A model generated the notes under the pieces. It was not told where the DNA came from, ran no database searches, and was given only the letters and a program-made list of their open reading frames with translations. This document shows, in pieces, positions 10,617 through 21,938 of a stretch of DNA of 64,000 bases. A program made the position numbers and the translations under genes. Each line of letters starts with the position of its first letter. Position 1 is the first letter of the stretch. Source of the stretch: Siphonodentalium dalli (Eukaryota > Mollusca > Scaphopoda > Gadilida > Siphonodentaliidae); assembly GCA_032622095.1 (NCBI GenBank), contig CP136069.1, forward strand, positions 44,800,194-44,864,193, given 5' to 3'.

Positions 10617-12428
10617 ATTAAGTGGTTCTGTTAAATTGCTAATTTTCTATGATGCTGGTGGGTCCTGCTGGTAGACCAAATCGACTGTTATTAAGAACAT
10701 GTATCGTTATTTTTCCTAAAGTTGTAATATTTGAGGTGTTTTGGCTAACCCGAGCGATTTAAGCAAAAGCCAGTGTATGTACATGTATGAAACATACAAT
10801 TTATATATCTTTTAATAATGGTGTCTGGAAAACGACATGGACAGCCATCTCAATTATGGCCCGTTTGCGACCACCAAAAGTGTCATTATTAGCTCAACTT
10901 ACTTTGTAAGTTTGAGCTATTGCCATGGTTTGACGTCCGTCACCGTGTGTCCGTCAACAATTTCCTTTCGCACGGGCTACAGGTCGTACCTTTGGTCTGA
11001 TCTTTATGAGATTTGTCATGAATGATGACATTGACATGTAGATGGGAACGAGTGATTTTGGTGTCATTCGGCCAAAAATGACTAAATCCTTTGGCGCGGG
11101 CTACAGGTTGTAGCTTTGGTCAGAACTTCATGAAATTTGTCATGGATGTTAACAATGACATGTAGATGGGAACGAGTCATTTTGGTGTCGTTCGGCCGAA
11201 AAACATGGCTGCCAGCAGCCATCTTGGATTTTACTCTTTGCATGACTAAATCCTTTGGCGCTGGTGGCCATCTTGGATTTCAAATTTCAATCCATTGGCG
11301 CGGGCTACAGGTCGTACTGGTCGTCTGATCATCATGAAATATGTCATAGATGTTAATATTGACATGTAGATGGGAACGAGTGATTTTGGGGTCATTCGGC
11401 CAAAAAACATGGCCGCCAGCAACCATCTTGGATTTTACTCTTTGCATGGCTAAATCCTTTGGCATGGGCTACAGGTCGTAGCTTTGGTCGGAACTTCATG
11501 AAATTTGTCATGGATGTTAACAATGACATGTAGATGGGAACGAGTCATTTTGGGGTCGTTCGGCCGAAAAACATGGCCGCTGGTGGGCATCTTGGGTTTC
11601 AAAATTCAATCCATTGGCGTGGGCTACAGGTCGTACTGTTCGTCTGATCATCATGAAATATGTCATAGATGTTAATATTGACATGTAGATGGGAACGAGT
11701 GATTTTGGGGTCGTTCGGCCAAAATACATGGCCGCCAGCAGCCATCTTGGATTTTACTCTTTGCATGGCTAAATCCTTTGGCACGGGCTACAGGTCGTAG
11801 CTTTGGTTGGAACTTCATGAAATTTGTCATGGATGTTAACAATGACATGTAGATGGGAACGAGTCATTTTGGGGTCGTTCGGCTGAAAAACATGGCTGCC
11901 AGTAGCCATCTTGGATTTTACTCTTTGCATGACTATATCCTTTGGCGCGGGCTACAGGTCATAGCTTTGGTCAGATCTTCATGAAATTTGTCATGGATGT
12001 TAACAATGACACGTAGATGGGAACGAGTCCTTTTGGGGTCAATTGGCCAAAAAACATGGCCGCCAGTAGCCATCTTGGATTTTACTCTTTGCATGACTAA
12101 ATCCTTTGGCACAGGTTAGACATTTCAATTAGCACCTTTCCTATTCCACCATTTACTGTCAACCATTAAATTATTCCCCTACCTAAGTTGAGCTACAGTG
12201 TCATTGACACTTTCATTTAAATATTTTACAATAAATATATGTTTCTGAATATTTTATAATCATGATGACTATTTCTCCATTTGTTCATAATTAGCCAAAT
12301 GGCGTGAAAATGACAACTATAGAAAAACATGACGGTAATTGTTTTTAAGAGCATCAGTTTGCCCTACCAGCATCGTAGCAATTCAGCAGGACCCACCAGT
12401 ATGATAGCTAACTAGCAGGACCACTTAA
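10617..12428. mobile_element. Possible larger inverted-repeat element enclosing HINE G1
   Basis: TTAAGTGGTTCTGTTAAATT at 10617, followed by GCTGGTGGGTCCTGCTGG, is repeated imperfectly in inverse at 12363-12428 (ending CCTGCTAGTTAG / GGTGGGTCCTGCTGAATTGC on the complement). Both ends begin at TTAA. G1 lies between them. The arms are about three-quarters identical, so the call is tentative. Confidence 0.45.
10889..12222 (+). mobile_element. Pearl/HINE-like element G1 with ~160-bp tandem units
   Basis: It opens with the hairpin AGCTCAACTTACTTTG / GTAAGTTTGAGCT, then GTCCGTC words. About seven units follow, each with GCGGGCTACAGGTCGTA, CATGAAATTTGTCATGGATG, ACATGTAGATGGGAACGAGT and GCAGCCATCTTGGATTTTAC. 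It ends AGTTGAGCTACAGTGTCATTGACACTTTCATTT, split here as AAGTTGAGCT, ACAGTGTCATTGACAC and TTTCATTT. Open frames on the minus strand are shadows of the repeat. Confidence 0.7.
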
Positions 12429-12432
12429 CCAG

Positions 12433-12678
12433 TATAAACCCTTTTTATACTGAACACTAATTGATGAGTAGTTATACTTTAGGAAATGTTCTGTTATCAT
12501 AATAACTTTAATATTATCTGAACATTGCCCTCAATAAATAGGATTCCTTCTGTACTTATATTATCTGTAGTCTGCTTATATCGACTGAGCATCCCCAAGA
12601 CGAATAATAGACCATTCCAATGCATACATGTACTTTTATAACTGAATGGGAGAATCCATTTAGTATAGAAAGGGTTAA
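12433..12678 (+). mobile_element. Family D MITE
   Basis: The left end is AAACCCTTTTTATACTGAAC (decayed TTAA); the right end is AGTATAGAAAGGGTTAA. Between are TGATGAGTAG, ATTATCTGAACATT and CTGAATGGGAGAATCCATTT, the order seen in other D copies. Confidence 0.7.
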
Positions 12679-13369
12679 ATGAATATATAAAGCTCTCAGA
12701 TTTTGCTGATATTTCAGGCATATATTGGTATTTTGTGTGAGACCGCAATCCTATTTTGATCAAAGCCAGCAAACTCCATACAGCGCCCTCTATGCTATCG
12801 CTGCGATATATCACTGCCACAATGAGTGTACTTTGCAGACGATAAATCTATTTTTACATATCGTCGCGGAACTGTATTTACTACTATTTAGTCACCTATT
12901 ATCTTGTTTTGACCACCAAATTTTTTTTAGAGTTTCCAATAATGGTAATTCTTTGGGTATTGATAAGAACAATATGAACTGAGCCAGACATAGACAATTT
13001 TAATCCTAAAACATAAGAACGAAAAACACGTAAGAATTCCTTACAAATTAATGTCCTTATGGCAGTGGTATCTCAGCGGAGCGATGGGAGATAACTCTGC
13101 CTGGAGTTTGCAAAGCCAGTTGACCTTATTTAGTCACACTGTGGTACACGTATTTGTCTTCCGCACATCCCTACACAGCATGCCATGCAAACAGTAATAA
13201 GTAATGAGTTTGCTGCTACAAAATTGAGTTTCCCTCCAAATGATTCTCCAGATTAGAGCAATGCCATAGTGAACCTGATCCTAATTATTCTTCTTCCGTA
13301 AATGGCATTAACTTCATATCAGCTTGAATTAAAAAAATAGTGAATCTGACTACGTGTACATGTACATGG
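12679..13369. other. No gene or repeat recognised
   Basis: Short frames only (for example 12725-12982), no recognisable motif. Confidence 0.4.
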
Positions 13370-13834
13370 TAGATCATGCCATGAATCTCTAATCTGGCTT
13401 ATGCCAGTACAAATCCAGGGAACGGTTTGATTTTCTGACCTGTTCTGACTGGGAACTTTATAACATTGAACAAAGAATTCTGGGAATATATTTCTTTGTT
13501 AATACTTGTTCCTCAATAATCTACTTCACAATATGGGATGGTCCCTGGTCAATATTGCATGCTTTTTTGTGACTTCTGAGCCGATATCGAAATAAACATT
13601 AAATTAATAACCCGGGAGAAATTCAATGATTGTACATGTAAGCGAACCAAACCATAATCACTCACAAAGTCATTTAAAGAGTGCAATTTTTAGTTGGGAC
13701 CTTCACCAACAGAAAAACACATATATTATGTTAATAACTTCCGTCACAACATAAAAAAGTTCCCAGGTTTTGTACTGGTGGAATATGATCTTGACTGGCG
13801 TATAAGCCAGAGTAGAGATTTATGGCATGATCTA
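13370..13834. mobile_element. Inverted-repeat element with ~38-bp arms
   Basis: TAGATCATGCCATGAATCTC followed by TAATCTGGCTTATGCCAG at the left is matched in inverse by CTGGCGTATAAGCCAGAGTA and AGATTTATGGCATGATCTA at the right. Inner CTGGGAACTTT words also pair. No coding capacity. Confidence 0.65.
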
Positions 13835-14185
13835 AATACAGGGTATAACTACTAGTACATTATTAATTGTTCCTTTGAAGATTTTTTTTATGGAGTGAGC
13901 ATCTGTCATTGGGATGGATGGGTCTGCCTGGGGAATTTTTCAACGTTATTACGTTGATCTGTCTCCCGACTTTCCTGCACTGTCCTTACACTGACAAGGA
14001 CCCGTTACACAAGCTTTTCATCAAAGAATGTTGAAAAACCATATTTCTTTCTTATAACATGTATCCACTTTTAATAAAATGTATATATTTGGGCATACAT
14101 AATCTCATGTTCCATATTATATGGCTGAGAATATATCGTTCAATTCATTTATTCTATCAGACACTCTCTGGAGGTTAAAACATCA
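13835..14185. other. No feature recognised
   Basis: AT-rich sequence without ORF or repeat matches. Confidence 0.4.
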
Positions 14186-14580
14186 TTAACCCTTTAAGTG
14201 CCAGGTCCGATTTTTGTATCAACCCACATACCCTGTGCCAATGCATTCTCTTATATATGCGAGTCGACCTATATATAAGAGAATGCAATCATTTGTTATT
14301 ATTTTTTACAATTTTTTACAATTTTAATAAAAATTTTTTATATTCTTTAACTCTTTCAGTGCAAGACATATTCTATAGGTTTAGTGCCAGGGAATCTTAC
14401 GTTTTTCATGGGCATCAAAATTATTACTATGAATACATGGTGATAGTTTTGTGTTATAGCATGCCCCTAAGGTTTTATCCAGTTTGTTTTAAATTCACCA
14501 TAGCATGCTTCAGCATACCCAAACAAAATTTTTTTAGGGCCGATTTTACAGACCGTAAATATTGGCACTGAAAGTGTTAA
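14186..14580 (+). mobile_element. Family C piggyBac-like MITE, copy C1
   Basis: TTAA lies at both ends. The left end is CCCTTTAAGTGCCAGGTCCG, the right ends GGCACTGAAAGTG. It contains one damaged copy of the CCAATGCATTCTCTTATATA hairpin cassette (the loop lost most of one strand) and a unique part with TTTTCATGGGCATCAAAATT. A second copy is at 24716-25194. Confidence 0.75.
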
Positions 14581-14611
14581 TATTTACAAAATAAACACAT
14601 ACAGCAGTGCG

Positions 14612-14670
14612 GGATGGCGTCACAAAATTCACCCTCTGGGCAAATGTCAGACACACTATTTCCAGGCTTG
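14612..14670 (+). mobile_element. Family E terminal fragment E2
   Basis: CAAAATTCACCCTCTGGGCA followed by AATGTCAGACACACTATTTC is the right end of family E. Confidence 0.55.
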
Positions 14671-14740
14671 TATGGATTTTGGAATTTAGTATGCATGCCT
14701 CGCTAATAAAATTAATTCATGAATTCTATACAGGATATGT

Positions 14741-15140
14741 TTAACCCTTTACCCAACAAACCGGCCAAAACCGGCCAAATAAAGCTTCAACAGCCTAAAA
14801 TATCTTCGGTCTGTCTCAATAAAACCATACAAATATGGATATCATTGGAATCGGCTCATTGACCACATTGTGATGGTTACAGTTATACCCTGTGCCAATG
14901 CATTCTCTTATATATGCGAGTCGACCATAGGTCGCCTTGCATATATAAGAGAATGCATTGGCCTAAACAAAATCTTTTTTTAACACTTTTTACCATTTTT
15001 TCTTACATTCTTTAACAATTGTATAATTTTTAATGTGTTAAGCCAATGCATTCTCTTATATATGCGAGGCGACCTATGGTCGACTCGCATATATAAGAGA
15101 ATGCATTGGCACAGGGCCCTTCTGTTGGGTAAAGGGTTAA
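14741..15140 (+). mobile_element. Family A MITE, copy A7
   Basis: It is full length with TTAA at both ends and two hairpins. One arm of the first hairpin has TTGCATATATAAGAG, a single change. Confidence 0.83.
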
Positions 15141-15234
15141 ACCAAAGTGTGTTTCAGTAATTCATTTTTCCCATACAGAAGCATGCAGGTACGAGCCTAG
15201 AGGACGACTTATGAGATATATTCTCCCTAAATTG

Positions 15235-15500
15235 GGTCACTTCTCCCTATTTTTGTCCTAGGGAGAAGTGACTTCTCTCTTATGTACATGTACCAGTATG
15301 CATACCGGTATGTCCCTACAGCATATTTAAACTGTCTGACTATGTTCTCTATTATAAGGATGACCTTACTCATTATAATTGTTTTATGAATGGGCTATTG
15401 TATTTTACAATACTTATTGGATCATTGGTTGATTTAGGGTTTCTTCCTGATAAATTCCACTTCTCCTTAGTTTTCAAAACGGGAGAAGTGACTTTTCCAA
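15235..15500. repeat. Two small hairpins of the same type
   Basis: CACTTCTCCCTATTTT pairs with GGGAGAAGTG at 15238-15273. A second copy, CACTTCTCCTTAGTTTT with GGGAGAAGTG, lies at 15459-15491. Related ACTTCTCCCTG / AGGGAGAAATTACT words occur at 3725-3785. Confidence 0.5.
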
Positions 15501-16225
15501 ATTTGAAACCTCTACATGTAGGCTGGTCACTGTACAGAAAACTTCGCTATTATAACATCATCAGTTGACACCGAAAGACATCACGTCATATATTTATGGC
15601 TCAGTTATGTCTACATTGCCGTAGTTCAGGACACTTTGTATGGAAAAGCTATGGCTATACTCTTAATGCATTCAACACTTCTTTGGAACCCAGACAACTG
15701 AAGAAAAACATTGCCAAGAAGACCAGGCAATTACTAGGTGTTATGGTTCAAATAAAAACATTCCCTCTAATTCATTACGCTTCACGAAGCCATCAGGGAG
15801 TGCCCTGCTTTTCCTGTTTTTGTTCGATCGTAGTAATCCAGGATAATTAGCCCCTGACCTTCATCAGTCGTAAAGAATCAGTCTCATAAAGTCATCGGAA
15901 CGATAACATCGAATAGCTATCATAGCTGATAGACAAGTATTGACTGAATAATATACATGAAATGTGTACAAAATGCCAATCTTCACAATAGTGGGTTACA
16001 TAGCTGTGTTAATAGCTGGGACAGCAATGTGTTTACTACATTCCGCTATAGAGTTATGAGATTCCGATGTAATTGAGGGCAGAGGGCACAATTTACAGAA
16101 ATGCATGCTTTTTAGTCAGCCCAAGTCAACAAACAACGTTTTAGGCACTTTCAAGGGTGATAGCATTGCTGTTTTTATGAAGAATAATAGAGCAACCCCC
16201 CCCCCCCCCCCCCAGCATGGATATA
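15501..16225. other. No gene recognised
   Basis: An 84-codon frame at 15596-15850 (starting MAQLCLHCRSSGH) has no domain or conservation cue that I know and is probably chance. A C tract lies at 16197-16213. Confidence 0.4.
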
Positions 16226-16360
16226 GTGTGTCTGACATTTTCAGAATGAGGTCCCCAGAGGGTGAATTTATTGATGTTATACTGCACAGCATCACCAAAT
16301 TCACCCTCTAGGAACCTCATTCTCTTTGGCCTAAACTGCTATGGGAGACCTAGGATAAAA
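16226..16360 (+). mobile_element. Family E fragment E3
   Basis: GTGTCTGACATTTTCAGAAT leads into GAGGTCCCCAGAGGGTGAAT and its inverse TTCACCCTCTAGGAACCTCA, i.e. the first hairpin of the element with part of the middle. Confidence 0.6.
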
Positions 16361-16736
16361 ATTTTTGCCACACTTAACAGCTGACTCTGACATGATTTTA
16401 GACACTTTCAAGGATGAAGCTTATATTGAACTATCAGGAGGGATATTCTGTATTTTTTTCTCTGGAACAATATCATTACTCAGTCTCGGTTGATGTTTCA
16501 ATTTTTTGGGTCATTTTATGAACTATAAAAGGGGAATTTTGTGCCCCTACCCATTGACCTAATATAGGACTTGACAAGTCCGGTGGCAATCATGCCAGCC
16601 AGTATATAAGATCACCAAAAACAAGAATAATATTGAACAAGATATAAAATTACCGTTTCGGGCATGACAAGAGAGGCAGCAGTCTCTTTGAAAGCCGATG
16701 AAAATCCTAACGGAGATACGTCTCTTGATTTGTGAT

Positions 16737-17115
16737 TTAACCCTTTACCCAACAGAACGGCCCTGTGCCAATGCATTCTCTTATATATGCGAGTCGACCA
16801 TAGGTCGCCTCGCATATATAAGAGAATGCATTGGCTTAACACATTAAAAATTATAAAATTGTTAAAGAATGTAAGAAAAAATGGTAAAAAGGATTTTTTT
16901 TAGGCCAATGCATTCTCTTATATATGCGAGGCGACATATGGTCGACTCGCATATATAAGAGAATGCATTGGCACAGGGCATAACTGTAACCATCACAATG
17001 TGGTCAATGAACCGGTTCCAATGATATCCATATTTGTATGGTTTTATTGAGACAGACCGAAGATATTTTAGGCTGTTGAAGCTTTATTTGGCCGGTTTGT
17101 TGGGTAAAGGGTTAA
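16737..17115 (-). mobile_element. Family A MITE, copy A8
   Basis: It is reverse oriented with TTAA at both ends. Part of the GGCCAAAACCGG stretch is lost next to the right terminus. The second hairpin has CATATGG instead of CCTATGG in the loop. Confidence 0.82.
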
Positions 17116-17601
17116 ATGCAGTTTCTGTTTTGATGGGATTCCCTCCCATTTTATTGGAGAGTTGCACAGAATACGCGCGATTTCATTGGTTAGTGGCATG
17201 ACAGATGACTTCACAGATCAGAGGTTAATGACATATGTTGACAATTTTCCCACTCATTGTCGAACAACTATTGTTGGAAAACTGAATACAGGCGATATGT
17301 CCATAATTCATTATACTCATCGCAATATAGGAGACATCATCTTTGAGTTTTCATCAGTCAACAACATTTATGACTGATAATTCTTTCGCATCTTGTTGTA
17401 TTTAAAACTATTTCTAAGTACTACAAGTCTCACAAACATATACCGGTACTACGCCAGGAATGCACTCTGTATTTGGAAACGGTTTATTATGTCATGTTGG
17501 AAATGCCATGTCATGTCATCATAGAAATGAAATATAATCGACAAATCTAGAGACCTACATCTGTTAGGATTTTCGTCAGCTTTTCAAAGATACTGGAGAG
17601 G

Positions 17602-17782
17602 TACAGTAATGCCCTAATTAATCGACTCCATAACCACAGCAGAATTATGGGTAACTTTTCAGGATTTAGTCGGAATATGGCTTTCAGATGAATGGCAACA
17701 AGCCATATTTCCGACTAAATCCTGAAAAGTTACCAATAATTCTGCTGTGGTTATGGAGTCGATTAATTAGGGCATTGCTGTA
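17602..17782. mobile_element. Family F palindrome, copy F2
   Basis: TA-CAGTAATGCCC to GGCATTGCTG-TA. The centre is shortened compared with F1: the AGCTCTC turn is lost. Confidence 0.8.
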
Positions 17783-18483
17783 GTTGATGATGGTGGATAG
17801 AAAAAGTCTTTTCGTTCTATAAATCCAATTCTGTAGTCTGAGGTCTGCACTAAATATTGTGTTCAATAAATTAGCTGATAGATTGATGTGTAATTTTTAG
17901 CTCACGCAGCATAAGTGCTCTCACAACGAACATCAGGCACTGGTACGGTACTAATGTGTTGCAGCTTCGTTTGTGGTGCGAAGCATTGATCGTAAATGAA
18001 TTTGCACAAAATGTCATTACAACTGATAGTAACTCTTATTGATCTCAATAACATTATATGCGGTCATGTAGGACTATCTGCTCCCAGGGTACTCACAATT
18101 AATATCAATAAAAAAACTAATATAAACTCGTCGTGTTTACATCTCCGAGGACCAATCACTCAACATGTTTACAATAATCGTCCAGTGTTGTCCATACATA
18201 ATTAATGTCTTGCTACTGCTATAGGTTATTAGAAGGTGCACTAATAACGATATGCATGCGTGGTGCATGAGTGAAGATACTTCATAAAACTTCAGTACTT
18301 ACAGTGCTTAAATATTTACTTTCTTATTAAATTTTATACTTCCTGCTAGTTTTTATGACGTCGGTGCTATTGAATTTGATATTGAGATACATGGTTTTTC
18401 AAAAGGTTGAATTCATTGAATTGGTTTCATAGCCTCAGAAGTGTGAAATTTATAATATCTTTCCATAAGTATATATCATTATA
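17783..18483. other. No gene or repeat recognised
   Basis: AT-rich sequence, chance frames only. Confidence 0.4.
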
Positions 18484-18800
18484 TTTGCAGGGGATATAGT
18501 AATGGGTTCCGTCTGTCCGTCCGTCTGTCCCGAATTTATAAGAGTCATAACTTGAACAAATCTCAACGGATTTCAAAGATTTGAGGTATATGAGTTCACC
18601 TGACCATTACCTAGAATGAGTTCGCAAGCCAGGTCCGGCCGGATATTTTTACTGGAGTTACCAAATAGACGACGTCACAGGGCTCATTTCCACAAATCTC
18701 AACGGATTTCAAAGATATTTGGTATATGAGTTCACTTGACCAGTATCTAGAACGAGTTCGCAAACCAGATCCGGTCGGATATTTTCAGCAGAGTTATTTT
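18484..18800 (+). mobile_element. Pearl/HINE-like element I2
   Basis: CCGTCTGTCCGTCCGTCTGT is followed by two tandem units, each with AAATCTCAACGGATTTCAAA, TATGAGTTCAC and AGATCCGGTCGGATATTTT (variant GGTCCGGCCGGATA in the first). The layout matches the other GTCC-bearing elements. Confidence 0.5.
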
Positions 18801-19111
18801 AGTTTGCAAAAACTATCACAAAAGTTTATATATTTTCCCCCTAAATTTTGACAGTGTATTGATAGTTTTAGTGAAATAATTAACTTGCGTTTTAACTTCA
18901 CTTTCATTGGTTTGAATTTCCAAACCTTCCATGACACATTCCATGCCATAGTTTTTAAATCTGATCATATTGGTAGTGGCACTAAAAGTATAGTGACTGA
19001 ACATGTCCATGTTAATCTATATCAAAGTTATGACTTGTGATATACATGTATCTATATTTTAGAGCTTCCTCCTTCCACTATTGTATAATACATGTGCTTG
19101 TAACATTCTAC
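18801..19111. other. No feature recognised
   Basis: AT-rich; no supported ORF. Confidence 0.35.
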
Positions 19112-19545
19112 TTAGGCCTCAACTGCTATGGGAGACCTACTAGTAGCATCAGTTACATGTAGACGTTCCCCAGTTGAAGTGAGTGATGTTCACCCATTAG
19201 TCAACTCGATTATGCATTTTATCTTCTGCAAATTAGGGGATATAGAAACTGAAGAGAAGGGGAAAAGTAACTAAAACCAATGTTTATTTGAGACTGTAGA
19301 TACAGTAATGCTCTAATTAATCGACCTCTTAACCAAAGCAGAATTATGGGTAACTTTTCAGGATTTAGTCGGAAATATGGCTTGTTGCCATTCATCGGAA
19401 AGCTCTCGCCGAGAGCTTTCCGATGAATGGCAACAAGCCATATTTCCGACTAAATCCTGAAAAGTTACCCATAATTCTGCTTTGGTTAAGAGGTCGATTA
19501 ATTAGAGCATTACTGTACTCTCCAGAGTATGAGGCAGAGGGTGAC
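19112..19545 (+). mobile_element. Family E element E4, interrupted by F3
   Basis: 19112-19300 holds AGGCCTCAACTGCTATGGGA through GAGACTGTAGA. The sequence resumes after F3 with TACTCTCCAGAGTATGAGGC, matching GATACTTCCCAGAAGATGAG of E1. F3 therefore entered at a TA. Confidence 0.65.
19301..19517. mobile_element. Family F palindrome, copy F3
   Basis: TA lies at both ends, arms of about 100 bp meet at AGCTCTCGCCGAGAGCT, and pairing is almost perfect. The termini read CAGTAATGCTCTAATTAATC. Confidence 0.87.
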
Positions 19546-19559
19546 CTCAATCTGCAATC

Positions 19560-20001
19560 TGCACCTCAATCTGCACTATATCCAGCCAGTCTCGGGACTA
19601 TGGATTTTAATCTTCAATTGACCCAGTGGACGTTTTATTTTGGCCATAAATTGGCAGAGATCTAGATATATCATATATAGGTAACTTGCAAAACATGACC
19701 CACATTCAGATTGTCAATATTTAATTTATAGGCCCATTACCTTAGCATTCAAGCTGTACATTTAGAAAACACTTGTTTGATTACATGCAAAAAGTACAAG
19801 ATAACACATAGTTGGCAGTGGATGTGTTAACATCTTTCCTGCTATTGAATGTTGATGACTTATTTAATTTCATAGCTCCCAATTGGCAATTGTGTATATT
19901 TTAGGTCTGTGTACATGTACATGTAGCATATTTTTTATATCTACATGTATGGGCTTTGATTGTTCTAGGAATTATGTTGTCAAGCAAAAGGTCTTGATAT
20001 G
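19560..20001. other. No feature recognised
   Basis: Contains ACATGTACATGTAG microsatellite-like words near 19911; otherwise nothing supported. Confidence 0.35.
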
Positions 20002-20096
20002 TAAAAGCATTTCCATGAAATGCTTTTGTAAAAGCATTTTCCATGAAATACTTTTCCATGAAATGCTTTTGTAAAAGCATTTCCATGAAATGCTTT
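20002..20096. repeat. Tandem array of small palindromes
   Basis: AAAAGCATTTCCATGAAATG is repeated about three times; each unit is itself a palindrome around TTCCATGAA and ends CTTTTGT. The open frames on both strands come from the symmetry. Confidence 0.7.
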
Positions 20097-20621
20097 AAAA
20101 CTGTTAATAAATCTCGCCTGACTGTACAAAGATTACTCGGAATCATAAAAAAATAGAACATAATAAATGAAAAATGCACAGCTAAAGCACAGCTGAACTG
20201 CATGTAAAATATGAACACACATCAGCTATGCACAAAGGATTTTGACTATTAAAGTGCTGATGAGTTTTCCATTTACATAACTACCATTTTGCGTACTTTT
20301 TAATACACTGTTGATCCCTTAAAAAATGAAAATAAATGGACTATGAAGTATGTGTCTTCAATGTCTTCTGTATATACATTCACGTGCATGTATCTAAAGA
20401 TTGTTAAAGCATCTTTCTTGATTACTGTTCGCTTTTTGGGTAAAGCTAATTCAAAATAAAATTCTGTTGACATTTTATGGCAGAGGCAATATTCAGAAAA
20501 AGCTATTTAATATATTGTGCAAAGTTTAACAAAATATATTATCGTCTTTGCTTTATTGCAATCTTATAGCAAATCTGCGAACAATATATTATGGATCATC
20601 AAATGTTTAGTTAGTAAAAAA
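20097..20621. other. No gene or repeat recognised
   Basis: AT-rich sequence between the tandem palindromes and F4, with short frames only. Confidence 0.35.
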
Positions 20622-20761
20622 TACAGTAATGCCCTAAATAATCAACTCCTTAACCACAGCAGAATTATGGATAATTTTTCAGGATTTAGTCCGAAATATC
20701 CTGAAAAATTACCTATAATTCTGCTGTGGTTAAGGCGACGATTATTTAGGGCATTACTGTA
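20622..20761. mobile_element. Family F palindrome, copy F4, centre deleted
   Basis: TA-CAGTAATGCCC to GGGCATTACTG-TA. The inner part around the turn is gone, so the two arms meet at TCCGAAATATCCTGAAA. Confidence 0.8.
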
Positions 20762-21329
20762 CTAGTATTTTGATTGAAACATTTTATTTATGAACCTTCA
20801 GACATGTATACATCAAACACAAATGTAATGTTTACAAAGGGGATCGGAGTGTAGTGGGTGTGTGTTATTGGGTGATATTGCACTGTGGCCATTGGGGCAC
20901 ATTGTGTGAAACGCGAAGTGGTTCTCTCTAAATGTGCCCCCAATTTATTTATTCCCATAAAAAAGCTGAATGTATATGTATTCTAATTTATTTTCACAAA
21001 ATCTGCCGAGAATTTGAGGCTAGCCCAAGCAGCACATTAAGTCAGCCCTATATAAGATTTCCAAGCACTTTGCAATGATAATATGATCGATATAAATAAC
21101 TGGCTTCAGATGCAATTCGGCTGAACTTTGATAAGCATGCCCAATTATTCTGCTGACCGTTTTTAGTGATTAGGTCAGATCAGGTCAACAATTTGTGACG
21201 TTGCTTTCGTGTTATGGTATGTTATTAGTTATTGGGGTATGAAACTGGTGTCCCAATTGGCAGATTACCAATCACTGAATAGGATTTAATGTAACCCTGA
21301 CGGGCTATGTAACTATTCCAACTTATATA
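20762..21329. other. Upstream flank of the gene, no promoter recognised
   Basis: No TATA or initiator arrangement, CpG cluster or further exon that I can support. The transcription start may be much further upstream. Confidence 0.35.
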
Positions 21330-21432
21330 TATCATAGTGTCATTTAAAAATGGGTAATTAATTTGGGAGAGGTGTAATTAATAATTACTCCTCTCCCAAA
21401 TTAATTACCCATTTTAAAATGACACTATGATA
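21330..21432. repeat. Long hairpin ~190 bp before the first coding exon
   Basis: TATCATAGTGTCATTTAAAA and the rest of the ~50-bp left arm pair nearly perfectly with the right arm ending AAAATGACACTATGATA. The centre is AATTAATAATTA. It may be a MITE; no target duplication is evident. Confidence 0.75.
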
Positions 21433-21615
21433 ATGGGATATGTTCCAATTATAAACTGAAGTTTATATCTGTCGTGTATGCCCCTAGATGGATCCTAGGG
21501 CTTTAAGCCGAGGAAAAACTTCTGGCCTAGGTAATATGTTAACCTAGACAAATTCCTGCTAATTAACAGGGCTGACAAAATGCTATTATTTCAAGTAATT
21601 ATTTATCTATTTCAG

Positions 21616-21938
21616 ATAACTATTAAAACAACAATGAAGGTGTTCGAAGAAATACAAAATGGTGAAGGCGAAGAGGAACAGTTAGTCTTCGAAGATAAAC
21701 ATTATCACACAACAGTTCTGTCGTCACTCAACAGCCTCAGACGGGAAGGAGAATTCTGTGATGTCAAATTAGTTGTTGAGGCCCACGATATCTGTGCACA
21801 TAAAGTAATTCTCGCATCGAGTAGCCGCTACTTCATGAACCTCTTCACCAATAACCCCGATTTCCAGCAGAGTTATAAGCTTAGAGACCTGGAATATACA
21901 AGCTTCTCCAGTCTACTAGACTTCATATATACAGGAAG
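21616..21938 (+). CDS. IVNS1ABP: Exon 1 (first coding exon): start codon and most of BTB
   Basis: A TTTATCTATTTCAG acceptor ends at 21615, so 21616-21633 is 5' UTR belonging to an exon whose upstream partner was not found. ATG at 21634 opens an acidic leader (EGEEEQ) and then the BTB core. The donor AG|GTTTGT follows 21938 (phase 2). Eighteen in-frame codons upstream of the ATG lie across the acceptor and are probably intron. Confidence 0.9.

Noticed and set aside
15596-15850. 84-codon frame as a gene
   Set aside because: No domain, no splice-site support and no similarity that I recognise; the length is within chance expectation for the region.
21580-21633. ATG at 21580 as the start of the protein
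   Set aside because: A polypyrimidine tract and AG at 21614-21615 lie between this ATG and the BTB domain. The ATG at 21634 is the first after the acceptor.
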